Below are positions 42,916-43,038 of a DNA stretch of 43,038 nt, piece by piece (position 1 is the first letter of the stretch; the number at the start of each line of letters is the position of its first letter). A program made the position numbers and the translations under genes. This DNA comes from Ornithinibacillus caprae (lineage in GTDB: Bacteria > Bacillota > Bacilli > Bacillales > Amphibacillaceae): assembly GCF_009728145.1 (NCBI RefSeq), contig NZ_WOCA01000024.1, positions 1 through 43,038 on the forward strand, read 5' to 3'. The notes under the pieces are model-generated. The model was not told where the DNA came from. It did not search any database and was given only the letters and a program-made list of their open reading frames with translations.

Positions 42916-43038
42916 CAGCTTGTAGAGAAAGTAGGTGTTTTTTCTCTACAAGCTTTTTTAATTCTGTCATAACTGTTTTATTAAGTAAGAAATTTTTATT
43001 GAAAATAAACTCCCACACAACTAGCCTAGCTTTGCTAG
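42915..43038 (-). repeat. 124-bp repeat, right copy (inverted)
   Basis: It is the reverse complement of 42-165 with four substitutions and no indels. It includes the 14-bp stem AGCTTGTAGAGAAA / TTTCTCTACAAGCT and ends in TTTGCTAG, in the middle of what would be the outer hairpin. The window therefore stops inside the repeat. Confidence 0.85.

Overview
This window is AT-rich DNA from a spore-forming member of the Bacillaceae. Coat genes (a CotZ/ExsY-type protein and CotO), competence genes (mecA, coiA, med) and a gene order closely matching the Bacillus subtilis yit-yja-yjb region all point there. Oceanobacillus, Virgibacillus or Ornithinibacillus is my guess for the genus; I could not test it. 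Both window ends are the same 124-bp repeat in opposite orientation, as expected if this is a whole contig that broke at a dispersed repeat.

Layout. 0-5 kb: a DUF421 membrane protein, small hypothetical proteins, a divergent pair of coat genes with exact sigma-K type promoters, cotO, and the magnesium channel gene mgtE. 5-21.6 kb: the yjb block, with a SEDS protein, prpE, rluD-like/nadK/relQ operon, yjbK, yjbI, yjbH, pepF, coiA, mecA, spx, then glnK-amtB, yjbC and a secreted DUF4015 protein. The block gathers the machinery for Spx turnover and competence control (YjbH, Spx, MecA, CoiA) with alarmone and NADP synthesis. glnK-amtB interrupts the yjbC-spx pair and carries two exact GlnR/TnrA boxes. 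21.7-25.9 kb: a HesB-like protein, a NERD-domain protein, a 52-bp tandem array, a T-box leader with trpS, and yjbA. 26-31 kb: fabH-fabF behind a FapR-like operator, med, a degenerate epimerase and yjzD.

31-37.3 kb: a repeat-rich small protein, uppP, then the most interesting module. It has a radical SAM/SPASM protein related to haem-synthesis enzymes, three DUF2249 proteins, a Crp/Fnr regulator without an Fnr iron-sulfur cluster, a polytopic protein with duplicated His...Tyr-x-Leu-Val-Pro motifs like haem-copper oxidase/NnrS proteins, and a DUF59 protein. Three promoter regions in it carry GTGA-N6-(T/A)CAC palindromes at the class II activator distance from a candidate -10, and one also overlaps a Fur-type box. 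I read it as a redox- and iron-responsive module of unknown purpose.

37.3-43 kb: two alpha/beta hydrolases, an ECF sigma factor with an anti-sigma protein that carries an LCP-like outer domain, and the yitU-yitV-yitW group, ending in two small genes that are probably sporulation-linked. At least four families of short structured or tandem repeats are scattered between genes. No rRNA, tRNA, CRISPR array or complete insertion sequence was seen.
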